In this document: piece by piece, positions 8,967 to 17,633 of the stretch | How the letters are laid out: every line of letters begins with the position of its first letter | Position numbering within the stretch: position 1 is the first letter of the stretch | NCBI RefSeq assembly: GCF_023284005.1 | Contig: NZ_JAKIKS010000009.1 | Coordinates: 1-64,000, forward strand | Direction: 5' to 3' | DNA: 64,000 bases | Origin: Shewanella surugensis | GTDB lineage: Bacteria; Pseudomonadota; Gammaproteobacteria; Enterobacterales; Shewanellaceae | The notes under the pieces: model-generated | What the model was told of the DNA's origin: nothing | The model's database searches: none | The model's input: only the letters and a program-made list of their open reading frames with translations | Program-made: the position numbers and the translations under genes

Positions 8967-9914
8967 ATGATAACAGCTTATGTCTATGAAGATCGCCACC
9001 TTACGATCAGTGAATTAAACATACTGGATACTATTCCTCCTGGTACCATTTGGTTGGATTTGTATAAATCTGATGATGAAGAACGTATTTGGCTCAGTGG
9101 TTTTTCAGTCGAAGAGGTACCAGATGAAGAGGATATTAATGAGATAGAAGCATCTGCTCGCTTCTATCAGAATAAAGATGGCCTACATATTAACTCACTT
9201 TTTCCACAACGTGCGGGTCAAGATGTCAGGGGCGTTAACGTATCGTTTAACTTGAGAGAGAAATTTTTATTAACGATACGTGAAGAAGAGGTGGGTTTAA
9301 TACGATTATTAAGAAATTACTTACGATTGGGACGAATCGAAGTGGCAACACCTCAAGCCCTTTTCTTGGAGTTATTCAATTTAAAAGTAGATTATCTTTC
9401 TGATTTAATTGAAGATGTTTATACGGTTTTAGAAAATGTAAGTGAGGAAGTTTTTAAAAATGAAGAATTAGATGATGTGTTTAAGCTTATAACACGTCAA
9501 GAAGATTCTAATGGGAAAATACGCTTAAGCTTATTAGATACCCAGCGCTCACTAAGGTATATGCAGAGGTATTATCGCGGGCAATTATCGGATAATGATT
9601 TGAAAGATTTACGCGAAATGCTGTCCGATATTGAGTCTTTAATGCCTCATAGTCAGTTTATCTTTGATAAATTAAATTTTTTATTGGATGCAGCAATGGG
9701 CTTTAGTGGATTGCAACAAAATAAAATTATTAAGATTTTTTCAGTCGCAGCCGTGATCTTTTTACCTCCAATGGTAATAGCCAGTGGTTATGGAATGAAT
9801 TTTGATAACATGCCAGAATTACATTGGTCCTTTGGCTATCCGATGGCCATTATTATGATGTTTGCTAGTGGGGCTGGTACTTACTTTTTCTTTAAGCGTA
9901 AAGGCTGGTTATAG
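8967..9914 (+). CDS. corA: CorA magnesium/cobalt transporter
   Basis: 315 residues, nearly the length of E. coli CorA (316). The C terminus has two transmembrane helices, FSVAAVIFLPPMVIASGYGMNF and the helix ending before FFFKRKGWL, and the signature YGMNFDNMPEL loop between them. The long N-terminal cytoplasmic domain is acidic and helical, as expected for the CorA funnel. It forms a pentameric inner-membrane channel for Mg2+ influx. The start ATG 8967 follows GGGGGA. Two palindromic structures precede the gene. It is convergent with the DUF3135 gene, only 2 bases apart. Confidence 0.92.
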   Translation: MITAYVYEDRHLTISELNILDTIPPGTIWLDLYKSDDEERIWLSGFSVEEVPDEEDINEIEASARFYQNKDGLHINSLFPQRAGQDVRGVNVSFNLREKFLLTIREEEVGLIRLLRNYLRLGRIEVATPQALFLELFNLKVDYLSDLIEDVYTVLENVSEEVFKNEELDDVFKLITRQEDSNGKIRLSLLDTQRSLRYMQRYYRGQLSDNDLKDLREMLSDIESLMPHSQFIFDKLNFLLDAAMGFSGLQQNKIIKIFSVAAVIFLPPMVIASGYGMNFDNMPELHWSFGYPMAIIMMFASGAGTYFFFKRKGWL

Positions 9915-9916
9915 GT

Positions 9917-10255
9917 TCATATTGTTAGTTCCTTTCTTTTTATCCATAGGGGTTTGATTATTGTAGCAGGTGCCAGATGGCCGCCTGCTTGGTTTATCAC
10001 GGATGATAAATGATTTAATTTATCCGTGAGTACTGTCATGGCAAGATCGCACCTTTCATAAGCACTATGACACCGATTAAGTCTCATCATCAAATTATGC
10101 TGAATGCAAATCAGTTGTTGTTGGTTTTGTTTGTCAGTATTTTGTATTGCATCATGAGTATATCGATATTGAAGTTTATCTAATGCTTTAGGATCATGTT
10201 TTGCTAGCCATTTTAGCTCATCAAAAGGTGGCAGTGGCTTCATTTTATTCCCCAT
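9917..10255 (-). CDS. DUF3135 family protein
   Basis: 112 residues (or 108 from the second Met). The N-terminal PPFDELKWLAKHDPKALDKLQ matches the opening of DUF3135 proteins, small helical cytoplasmic proteins of unknown function in Shewanella and Vibrio. It contains two Cys (residues ~50 and ~68) and no transmembrane segment. The gene is convergent with corA, ending 2 bases from its stop, and shares no operon. Confidence 0.7.
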   Translation of the reverse strand: MGNKMKPLPPFDELKWLAKHDPKALDKLQYRYTHDAIQNTDKQNQQQLICIQHNLMMRLNRCHSAYERCDLAMTVLTDKLNHLSSVINQAGGHLAPATIIKPLWIKRKELTI

Positions 10256-10437
10256 TTATTATCGTTATATTAACGTTAGACTATTTTTTTATTTAGATCG
10301 AATAAGATTGGTTCTCTTTATTCTTGGCATATTGTTGTTATAGGGCTCAATTTTCTTGGGTATATGCCAGTTAAATATTTACTTTATAAATACATATATT
10401 TTACAATAAGTTCATTTTTTAGGTTTTAGGGTGGCAT

Positions 10438-11133
10438 ATGGATTTTATTGAAGTATATGAAAATACAATACCGATGAGTTTGTGTGATGAGTTGGTTGCG
10501 ACTCTTAATCATCATAAAGGCACGGTGCGTGGGCGTACTGGACATGGTGTGGATCTTGATAAAAAAAACAGTTTAGATTTGACGTTAGACAGTTTTACTG
10601 ATTTAAGTGAATTGAAAAATACATTATTAGGTCATGCATTAAAGCCGATCACACAATATTTTGATCAATACTCAATGGCCCTTATGGGAGCTGTTGCTGT
10701 TAATGTCGCTGATGATAAAGGCGCTTCTGTAACCTTGACGCCCGATAATTATGAGCAATTAGGTAAGCCAAGAGCACAAGCATTGGTCAAGTATCTTTAT
10801 CGGAGCGGCTCAATTAATATACAGAAATATCAAAAAAATAAAGGAGGTTATCCTCATTGGCATTCTGAGCAGTTCCCTCAGCTCAATCATAATGAAGCGT
10901 TGCATCGGGTGGTGTTGTATATGTTTTATTTGAATGATATAGAAGAAGGGGGGGAGACTGAATTTTTTTATCAAAATAGAAAGCTTAAACCTAAGAAAGG
11001 TAGCATGGTGATAGCCCCAGCCAGTTTCACTCATAGCCATCGAGGCCTTACGCCGATCAGTGACGATAAATACATCGCAACATCTTGGGTTATGTTTAAT
11101 CGTGCGGAACAATTATATGCACCGATAAAATGA
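10438..11133 (+). CDS. 2OG-Fe(II) oxygenase (prolyl-4-hydroxylase type)
   Basis: 231 residues. The C-terminal half carries the double-stranded beta-helix pattern: HWHSEQFP (iron-binding H-x-E/D type site near residue 141), YFLND-like YMFYLNDIEEGGETEFFYQ, then PKKGSMVIAP and the distal iron His in THSHRGLTP (residue ~199). These match the P4Hc domain, which hydroxylates Pro or other substrates with 2-oxoglutarate, O2 and Fe(II). Substrate is unknown. The N-terminal ~90 residues are less conserved. The gene stands alone after an AT-rich upstream region. Confidence 0.8.
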   Translation: MDFIEVYENTIPMSLCDELVATLNHHKGTVRGRTGHGVDLDKKNSLDLTLDSFTDLSELKNTLLGHALKPITQYFDQYSMALMGAVAVNVADDKGASVTLTPDNYEQLGKPRAQALVKYLYRSGSINIQKYQKNKGGYPHWHSEQFPQLNHNEALHRVVLYMFYLNDIEEGGETEFFYQNRKLKPKKGSMVIAPASFTHSHRGLTPISDDKYIATSWVMFNRAEQLYAPIK

Positions 11134-11289
11134 TCTATGGGGGACTTATCCACCAGAGGGGATTGATACGGTTAAGCGCCACTTGATGTTCTACTGTTTT
11201 ACAAAGTACGGAGTCATTGGTTTATGACGGGCGTTAAATTAGACGATTCAACCGATTTGGAATGAGTGTAGTAAGTCTCTCAAGTCGAA

Positions 11290-12639
11290 TTAGACTGGGA
11301 TTGAAATTCTAAAACAAGCACCTTCTAATGCTGATGTTTCAATAGATAGACTACCGCCGTAGCTGGTAATTATTTCGTGACAAACAGCGAGCCCAATACC
11401 TTGCCCGGCTTGTTGGGTGTCAGCTCTCACTCCTCGTTGAATGATTTTCTGACGAATGCTTTCATCAACACCTGGCCCATCATCTTCTACGATTAATTCA
11501 AATTGTCCATCATCATTGAAGTATGATGATACGGATACTTGGCTAATACATAATTTAAAGGCGTTTTCCATTAGGTTACCGCAAAGTTCCATTAAATCAC
11601 CTTTATCGCCTGGGAAAACATGATCGCTACTAATATGTGCTACAAATTGAACTTGCTTATCTTGGTATACTTTAAAAAGCATTTGTGACAGTTGCTCGAC
11701 CAGCGGTGCGATTTCTGTTTGCTCTTGCTTTAGACCTTTACGGCCAAGCATCGCTCTTCGAAGTTGGTATTTCACTAAGTGATCCATTTGACTGACCTGC
11801 TCCATAATTTTTTCGCCGACACCATTTCTATCCAAGGATCTATCATCCGTTATGGCGTGAACGGCGGCTAAGCGTGTTTTTAGACTATGGGCAAGATCGT
11901 TCATCGCATTTTGATATCTTTCTTGTTGTGCACTGGATTGCTGCAGCAGCTGGTTGAGGGCTTGGGTGACACCTTCTAGTTCAATAGGGTAACCATCTGA
12001 AAGCGATTTTGATTTACCACTATTGACAGAATGTAATTCATTCCGTAGCCTGACTAATGGACTCATCCCCCAATAGGCGGCGCTAATTAATAAAACAAGT
12101 GCAAGGGCTAACACCATACCTAAACGTAAATAGGTTCGACGGCTGAATTGAGCATATTCCTTTTCGAGTTTTTGGGCATCTTTCATTACGAGTAAGTTGT
12201 AGTGACCCCCCGCTAAATTAAAGGTTAACAAATAGACAAAGTAGCCTTTTGAATCGGCTAATGTGAGATAGTAAGGTGGAGACTCATATCGAATACTGTT
12301 GAATCGTTCACAAGTATCAAAAAGTCCTCTGTCGACCGCTAAAGAGGAAGTCCAGACTTGCTTAAAGTTATCATTGCAACTTGCGATGATATATTTTTCT
12401 GGTGCGGCGTTGTTATTTCGCCAAGCACTGGTATCTGGGATTAAATTATGCTCTCTGAGCTCTGCCGCCACTTTTGGAATTTCAGAGATTAATTTTGCTG
12501 TTTCTTCATTGTAATTATTTTGTGCATGCAAAATATTAGTCAGCCAAGCTAATGCAAAACCGACTAAAGCAATAATGGACAGTGAAGTTAGAAACATCCG
12601 AGTTAACAAACGTTTTTTAAATAATGTGTTTAACTGCAT
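11290..12639 (-). CDS. PhoQ-like sensor histidine kinase
   Basis: 449 residues. One transmembrane helix near residues 15–35 and another near 172–192 enclose a periplasmic sensor domain of about 135 residues. The cytoplasmic part contains a HAMP-like stretch, the H-box LAHSLKTRLAAV (residue ~250), N-box GDLMELCGNLMENAF, G1 VEDDGPGVD and G2 GQGIGLAV. Start overlaps the regulator stop by 10 bases, so the pair is co-translated. The regulator is very PhoP-like, so Mg2+ or envelope-stress sensing is likely; the acidic patch of enterobacterial PhoQ is not evident. The ligand is therefore uncertain. Confidence 0.85.
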   Translation of the reverse strand: MQLNTLFKKRLLTRMFLTSLSIIALVGFALAWLTNILHAQNNYNEETAKLISEIPKVAAELREHNLIPDTSAWRNNNAAPEKYIIASCNDNFKQVWTSSLAVDRGLFDTCERFNSIRYESPPYYLTLADSKGYFVYLLTFNLAGGHYNLLVMKDAQKLEKEYAQFSRRTYLRLGMVLALALVLLISAAYWGMSPLVRLRNELHSVNSGKSKSLSDGYPIELEGVTQALNQLLQQSSAQQERYQNAMNDLAHSLKTRLAAVHAITDDRSLDRNGVGEKIMEQVSQMDHLVKYQLRRAMLGRKGLKQEQTEIAPLVEQLSQMLFKVYQDKQVQFVAHISSDHVFPGDKGDLMELCGNLMENAFKLCISQVSVSSYFNDDGQFELIVEDDGPGVDESIRQKIIQRGVRADTQQAGQGIGLAVCHEIITSYGGSLSIETSALEGACFRISIPV

Positions 12640-13304
12640 GGTAAGTTAAATTTATAGCCTTGTCCTCGTATAGTGGCGATAGGGTTCTCAATACCTTCTC
12701 TAGAGAGTTTTTTACGTAATCGGCTGACCATGACTTCTATTGTATTAGGATCGCCTTCTTTATCGGCATAAATTACATCCAGTAAGCGTTGCTTTGCGAC
12801 GACTTCATGACAGTGCCGCATTAAGTATTCTAAAATTTGATATTCAAAAGCCGTAACTTCCATCGGGACGCCATGTAAACTTAATTGTTTAGCTGCTAGA
12901 TCTAACGCGAGTGGCCCACTGTTAATGACAGGTTTAACGAAACCTGCACTTCGTCTCACTAACGCATCAAGTCTAGCAACCAGCTCTTCTTTTTGAAAAG
13001 GCTTGACCAAATAGTCATCGGCACCTGCGTTAAGGCCTTCGACTTTATCTTGCCAATTGACGCGAGCCGTTAGGATAAGAACAGGCGCTTTTAAACCATG
13101 ATCTCGTAGTTTCTGGATTAAGCTTATACCGTCTTCATCGGGTAATCCTAAATCAATGATTGCCACGTCAATAGGGTAATTAGTGGCTTGATAAAAGCCT
13201 TCTTTGGCTGTGTTAGCGGTTTGTACTTGATTACCCAACTCACTCAGTTGTACTTGTAAGTGATGGGATAGGATTGGATCATCCTCAACAACCAAAATCC
13301 TCAT
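12630..13304 (-). CDS. PhoP-like OmpR-family response regulator
   Basis: 224 residues. The receiver domain shows the acidic pair in VVEDD, phospho-acceptor Asp in IIDLGLPDEDG (residue ~51), Thr in LTARVNWQDKVEGL and Lys in VKPF. The C-terminal winged helix has LTAFEYQILEYLMRH-like (VTAFEYQILEYLM) and IRGQGYKF. The LGLPDEDG and ARxxWQDKVE phrases closely match PhoP. It is first in a two-gene operon with the kinase. In PhoPQ systems the regulator controls Mg2+ transport and envelope genes; corA lies 3 kb away but on the other strand. Confidence 0.88.
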   Translation of the reverse strand: MRILVVEDDPILSHHLQVQLSELGNQVQTANTAKEGFYQATNYPIDVAIIDLGLPDEDGISLIQKLRDHGLKAPVLILTARVNWQDKVEGLNAGADDYLVKPFQKEELVARLDALVRRSAGFVKPVINSGPLALDLAAKQLSLHGVPMEVTAFEYQILEYLMRHCHEVVAKQRLLDVIYADKEGDPNTIEVMVSRLRKKLSREGIENPIATIRGQGYKFNLPCS

Positions 13305-13824
13305 AATATTACGTCCTTAAAGAGCTTTTTGATATCAACATATGCGGAAGGGTTGCCTCCACATAAATGTGCTTTGATTTATGATTAACGTCTATGTATC
13401 AGTATAAACTAAGTTCTGTGAGTATAAACTTAACCTTGGCTGAATTTAAACGAATACTCAGTTACCCTTATTATACCTAAGCGACTTGAAGATGCGAGTT
13501 TCAGTGTGATTCATATATGACTGTTTAAGGTTCAATCTTGTTGAGATCTCGATGATGATAGAGTTCTGAAGGGGTTTGCTTGCATATAGTCTAAAGGAGA
13601 CGTTTTCGGAAAATAAGACGGATTATGGTTCTGCTCTATTGAGTATCCATTTAGCATAACACGATGAATGGTTTGACGCTTTGTCGAAAAGTTGTCTCTT
13701 TTAGCTGAGGTTGACATTCCTGCTTGGTCTGATGATTAATAGGAAATATTCACATATTTCTAGGTTTATGGTAACTTTTTAGTTAAAATCAAGTAAATGA
13801 AAATATGTTATTTTTGAGTTTTAG
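13305..13824. other. Intergenic region with a dispersed repeat copy
   Basis: No convincing gene; a 61-codon minus-strand frame here shows no family features. At 13472–13496 is TATACCTAAG-N3-CTTGAAGATGCG, matching (20 of 25) the reverse-oriented element at 5833–5857. The phoP promoter must lie in the right part near 13305–13450. Confidence 0.45.
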
Positions 13825-14670
13825 ATGATTTTTTTTAAAAAATTCAGCATCTTGTTATTATTATTGGTAACACCGAAGGTGTTTTCAGCAACGTTATTTT
13901 TTACGGCGATACCAAATGATGAAAAAAGTATATTAGATCATCATTTTAATGCCGTTGCGAATGATTTAGCGGCGAAGCTGCATATTGATGTGCAATATAT
14001 CGCTGTGGGATCTTATGCTGAGGCTGTGAATATTTTTAAAGAAAATCAAGTACAACTTGCTTGGTTCGGTGGTTTGTCGGGGGTACAGGCTCGACGTGCG
14101 GTGCCGGGGTCTGAGGCCATTGCACAAGGTTATGAAGATCAGTTTTTTCGTAGTTACTTTATTGCGAATGCTTCTGCTGATATTATTCCATCTAAAAGTT
14201 TTCCCAATCTAAATGGCTATACTTTTACCTTTGGATCCCCTGATTCAACGTCTGGGCGATTAATGCCTCAGTTCTTTATTGAGCGTAATTTAGGTAAGGC
14301 ACCCCATGATGTGTTTCGCCGAGTGGGATTTTCTGAAAACCATTTAGAGACCATCGAGCAAGTACAATCTGGTGTTTATCAAGTTGGGGCGGTTGATTAT
14401 AAGATCTGGGAGCGTGCGGTTACAGAAGGTCTGGTGGATTTTCAAAAGATCTCAGTGATATGGGAAAGTCCTTCTTTTCCTGATACACAGTGGACAGTCA
14501 GAGCGGGTATTGACGAGCAGTTTGGCAAAGGTTTTAAACAAAAACTGCAGCAAGTTTTACTGGGTATGCGAAGTGATGATGCTCAATCTAGACTATTATT
14601 TGTGCCCGTTGAGGATCATGACTATGAAGCTATTGAAGATGTTGCTCAAGCCATAGGCTTAATTGATTAG
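13825..14670 (+). CDS. PhnD-like periplasmic binding protein (putative selenate/oxyanion ABC transporter)
   Basis: 281 residues with a signal peptide (ILLLLLVTPKVFSA, cleavage near residue 22). The mature protein is a two-lobe phosphate/phosphonate-type binding protein: LFFTAIPNDEKS at the start, VQLAWFGGLSGVQAR at about residue 78, and TFTFGSPDSTSGRLMPQFF at about 133, where the SxSTSG loop normally binds an oxyanion. The ...GGLSGVQARRAVPGSEAIAQG phrasing is the one I associate with the putative selenate-binding subgroup. No permease or ATPase gene lies beside it, so it is an orphan. Ligand is inferred. Confidence 0.75.
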   Translation: MIFFKKFSILLLLLVTPKVFSATLFFTAIPNDEKSILDHHFNAVANDLAAKLHIDVQYIAVGSYAEAVNIFKENQVQLAWFGGLSGVQARRAVPGSEAIAQGYEDQFFRSYFIANASADIIPSKSFPNLNGYTFTFGSPDSTSGRLMPQFFIERNLGKAPHDVFRRVGFSENHLETIEQVQSGVYQVGAVDYKIWERAVTEGLVDFQKISVIWESPSFPDTQWTVRAGIDEQFGKGFKQKLQQVLLGMRSDDAQSRLLFVPVEDHDYEAIEDVAQAIGLID

Positions 14671-14823
14671 GTTTGTTGCTTGAATTCAGATGAGTCAGTG
14701 CAATTCATATCGAAGGTGTTATTAATAATCTGCTTTTAACCTGTCTATCCCAAGTGTTATTAACCTTAAGCTTAATATTCTATCTATACTTACATTCGGA
14801 AATCGATAATATTAGGTCATAGG

Positions 14824-15582
14824 ATGAATAACAAAACATCACCCTTTTCGGCAGTCACCCCTGCTTTTATGGCGGATTATGATCATGTTCATCCTAGTGG
14901 TGGCCGGCACCCTCAATGTTTGCGTAATAGGCTTGCTAATGTGGGTATTGATGCGAGAAAGCATCTGTCGAGTCAGTTAGATTTAAACCTCTTAACTGAT
15001 CGGCAATATCAATTTATTGCTGAAACAAGCGATGATGGTTGGCTTATTGGGGGAGGAGACAGCACTAAATTGAAAAGAGCTGATACGGCTCATGCTGAAA
15101 TTTGGCGTACGGGACCTGATAATGTTGAACAAGGTGGCTTGTCTTATTCTGTGATTAATACCGTGCTTAAATCAATTGCATTTGGGCCTATGCTGTTAAA
15201 ACCGCTTAGGGTGAATTATACGGATACCAATGAGTTAGAATTATTATTTGAATACGATCCTTCATCGAATATCGGTTTATTGCTTGCTTTGTTGAGTCAA
15301 GTCATGGCATGTCCCTGTGGGGATTATGGTAACCCGTTCCATATTACTTTAGTCAGGGGAGTGGCTTTTCGTTCCGAGCAGACAAAAGTTCATTTTTTTG
15401 AACAAGTGGGTGAAGTAGTCCTCAATTGGAGAGCACGTTACTCAGAAGGCGTTTTGTTTGGCGATGGTGGCGTCGATTTTTTTGCGAATCGTGAAGAGAT
15501 ACTCTTTCATTACTCTCCCCGTTTAGCGTCAGGTGTCGAAGCCGATATTCCGGCTTTATTGAAAATGATTGCTGAACGTTAA
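14824..15582 (+). CDS. Conserved hypothetical protein, family not recognised
   Basis: 252 residues, no signal peptide or transmembrane helix. Start ATG 14824 follows a TCATAGG ribosome-like site. Visible features: an N-terminal YDHVHPSGGRHPQC segment rich in His and Cys, WLIGGGDSTKLKRADTAHAEIWRTG in the middle, a hydrophobic helix LLLALLSQVMACPCGDYGNPFHITLVRG around residues 156–183 with a CPCG pair, and FGDGGVDFF near the C terminus. The HITL motif resembles one half of a 2H-phosphoesterase signature but a second copy is not seen. It stands alone between the binding protein and the convergent GST gene. Confidence 0.6.
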   Translation: MNNKTSPFSAVTPAFMADYDHVHPSGGRHPQCLRNRLANVGIDARKHLSSQLDLNLLTDRQYQFIAETSDDGWLIGGGDSTKLKRADTAHAEIWRTGPDNVEQGGLSYSVINTVLKSIAFGPMLLKPLRVNYTDTNELELLFEYDPSSNIGLLLALLSQVMACPCGDYGNPFHITLVRGVAFRSEQTKVHFFEQVGEVVLNWRARYSEGVLFGDGGVDFFANREEILFHYSPRLASGVEADIPALLKMIAER

Positions 15583-15655
15583 CAAAGTAGGTTGTTTGTT
15601 GTGTCATTAAGACGTTAGGCGATAAATTTTTTTGCGTTTTAGCCGAATATTTTGT

Positions 15656-16312
15656 TTATGGTCTGGTGTCGCCAAAAGTGAACATTTGCTGTGAGTCTAA
15701 CCACAAAGGGTATTTTTTCATGGCACTCGTAAAATATTGACTTTCAATATGATTGTTTAACCAGCTTCGAGTATTGGGATAAGGTGCTTGGTTAAACCAG
15801 TTGACATCGACGTGAGCAAATTGACGAATAAAGGGAAAAATGGCGTAATCTGCGAGTGAAGCGCTTTCTCCTAATAGCTGTGCAGATATTGTCAATTGTG
15901 TTTCAAGTTGAAAGATAAACTGCTCCGCTTGTTGTCGGTACTCTGTTGCAGAATGCTCAGGATGGCGATCGGCATATTTATATTTATCTAGCCAAGGTTT
16001 AAATGTCGTGTCATTTTGTCTGATCAAGGTATGTGTTATGTCTATCTGCTGTTGATCTTTGGGTAATATTTGCTGCGGATCAGATTGATTTAATGCCCAA
16101 AACATAATATCCAAGCTTTCATCGATGACATGACTGTTGGTTAAAATCAACACTGGCACTGTGCCTTTAGGTGAAGCGTTCAACATTGACTCAGGTTTGT
16201 GCTTGAGGATAATTTCTTTGAGCGATACTGATTGATGGCTTAATAAAATACCTAATCTTGCTCGCATGGCATAAGGACAGCGTCTAAATGAATACAGTAT
16301 GGGTAATGACAT
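15656..16312 (-). CDS. Glutathione S-transferase family protein
   Basis: 218 residues from ATG 16312 (MSLPILYSFRRCPYAMRARLG); ten extra upstream residues are unlikely. The N-terminal thioredoxin fold has the CPYAMR motif at residues 12–17, typical of glutaredoxin-2-like and YfcF/omega-type GSTs with an active-site Cys. A cis-Pro follows in GTVPVLIL, and then DESLDIMFWAL, where the ES pair binds glutathione. The C-terminal all-helical domain includes SASLADYAIFPFIRQFAHVD. Likely a cytoplasmic glutathione-dependent thiol transferase or detoxification enzyme. Single gene, divergent from trhO. Confidence 0.82.
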   Translation of the reverse strand: MSLPILYSFRRCPYAMRARLGILLSHQSVSLKEIILKHKPESMLNASPKGTVPVLILTNSHVIDESLDIMFWALNQSDPQQILPKDQQQIDITHTLIRQNDTTFKPWLDKYKYADRHPEHSATEYRQQAEQFIFQLETQLTISAQLLGESASLADYAIFPFIRQFAHVDVNWFNQAPYPNTRSWLNNHIESQYFTSAMKKYPLWLDSQQMFTFGDTRP

Positions 16313-16522
16313 AAAAATATTGTTGCTGAGCGAATGTAACAAGAGAGTTTACTGCTAAATTAACGGCTTTGGTACTGGATTGGCATAATATTTCTTTTCT
16401 TTTAATGAATTTGGTTTTTATCTTTATGGGATTAGGGTACTATTCGCCATGATTTTTATGTGGTCTTTTTTGTGTTTTACGCACTGGAAATGAAGTTCCA
16501 GCAAGCCGTTAAAGAGGTTGGT

Positions 16523-17515
16523 ATGTTTGTAGTTTGTGCAATGTATAAGTTTGTCGCGTTACCTAATTTTGAAGCGATCCAAAAACCTTTATTGAATATA
16601 ATGGAAGAGGCTGAAATTAAAGGCACTCTACTATTAGCAAGTGAAGGGGTCAATGGTACCGTTGCGGGGAGTCAAACTGGGATAGACCGTCTACTAGCTT
16701 GGCTTAATACTCAGCCGGGATTAGATAATATTGTTTATAAACTGTCATTTGATGAAGAAATGCCTTTTTACCGTACTAAAGTAAAATTGAAAAAAGAAAT
16801 CGTTACTATGGGGATTGAGGGAATTGATCCTAATAAAGTTGTCGGCACCTACGTTAAGCCGAAAAATTGGAACCAGTTAATTTCAGATCCTGAAGTGCTA
16901 TTAGTCGATACACGCAATGATTATGAAGTTAAAATTGGGACTTTTAAACATGCGGTGGATCCTAAAACAACCACTTTCAGAGAGTTCCCTGATTATGTCC
17001 AAGAAAATTTAGATCCTAAAAAGCATAAAAAAGTCGCCATGTTTTGTACTGGTGGGATCCGTTGTGAAAAATCAACAGCATATTTAAAAGAACAAGGTTT
17101 TGATGAAGTTTATCACCTTGAAGGAGGTATTTTAAAATATCTTGAAGAAGTAAAACAAGAAGAGAGCCTTTGGGAAGGGGAATGCTTCGTGTTTGATAAT
17201 CGAGTGGCTGTTAATCATAGCTTAGAAAAAGGACAATACGATCAATGTAATGCATGTCGTATGCCTATAACGGCTGAAGAAAAAGCATCCAGTGATTATG
17301 TTCAAGGTGTGAGTTGCCCTCATTGCATTAATAATATTTCAGATAAACAACGCCAGCGTTTTATAGAGCGAGAGCGTCAAATGCAGTTGGCTCAACAACG
17401 AGGTGAAGCGCATATCGGCAGTGATGTTAAACAAGTTATTGAGCAACGTAGACAGGAAAAAGAACAGCATAAGCAATCACAGAATGAAGTGAACAGTGAG
17501 CCTTTAATAGGCTGA
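16523..17515 (+). CDS. trhO: tRNA uridine(34) hydroxylase TrhO (YceA)
   Basis: 330 residues from ATG 16523, which has AAAGAGG seven bases upstream; a longer frame from 16460 has no good site. N-terminal acylphosphatase-like domain ([12 protein letters not shown]), then a rhodanese domain (residues ~125–220) with active-site loop [12 protein letters not shown] and catalytic Cys. The C-terminal part has Cys pairs CNAC and CPHC that could bind metal. TrhO makes 5-hydroxyuridine at position 34 of tRNAs using O2. The C-terminal tail is Gln/Glu-rich. A bidirectional terminator follows. Confidence 0.92.
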   Translation: MFVVCAMYKFVALPNFEAIQKPLLNIMEEAEIKGTLLLASEGVNGTVAGSQTGIDRLLAWLNTQPGLDNIVYKLSFDEEMPFYRTKVKLKKEIVTMGIEGIDPNKVVGTYVKPKNWNQLISDPEVLLVDTRNDYEVKIGTFKHAVDPKTTTFREFPDYVQENLDPKKHKKVAMFCTGGIRCEKSTAYLKEQGFDEVYHLEGGILKYLEEVKQEESLWEGECFVFDNRVAVNHSLEKGQYDQCNACRMPITAEEKASSDYVQGVSCPHCINNISDKQRQRFIERERQMQLAQQRGEAHIGSDVKQVIEQRRQEKEQHKQSQNEVNSEPLIG

Positions 17516-17548
17516 AATGCTGCTTCACCCTATTAAGTTGAATGAAAT

Positions 17549-17586
17549 AAAAAACGCTAACAATTTATAAAGAGTTAGCGTTTTTT
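17549..17586. terminator. Bidirectional terminator between trhO and the SGNH lipase gene
   Basis: The arms AAAAAACGCTAAC and GTTAGCGTTTTTT form a GC-centred hairpin flanked by A and T runs. It lies between the ends of two convergent genes and can end transcription from either side. Confidence 0.88.
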
Positions 17587-17633
17587 ATTGTTTTTGATTG
17601 GTTCTTAATCTTTAGCCGATTGAGTTAAGCGGG

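Noticed and set aside
13532-13717. 61-codon minus-strand frame upstream of the PhnD-like gene
   Set aside because: No ribosome site or recognisable feature; sits in an intergenic region.
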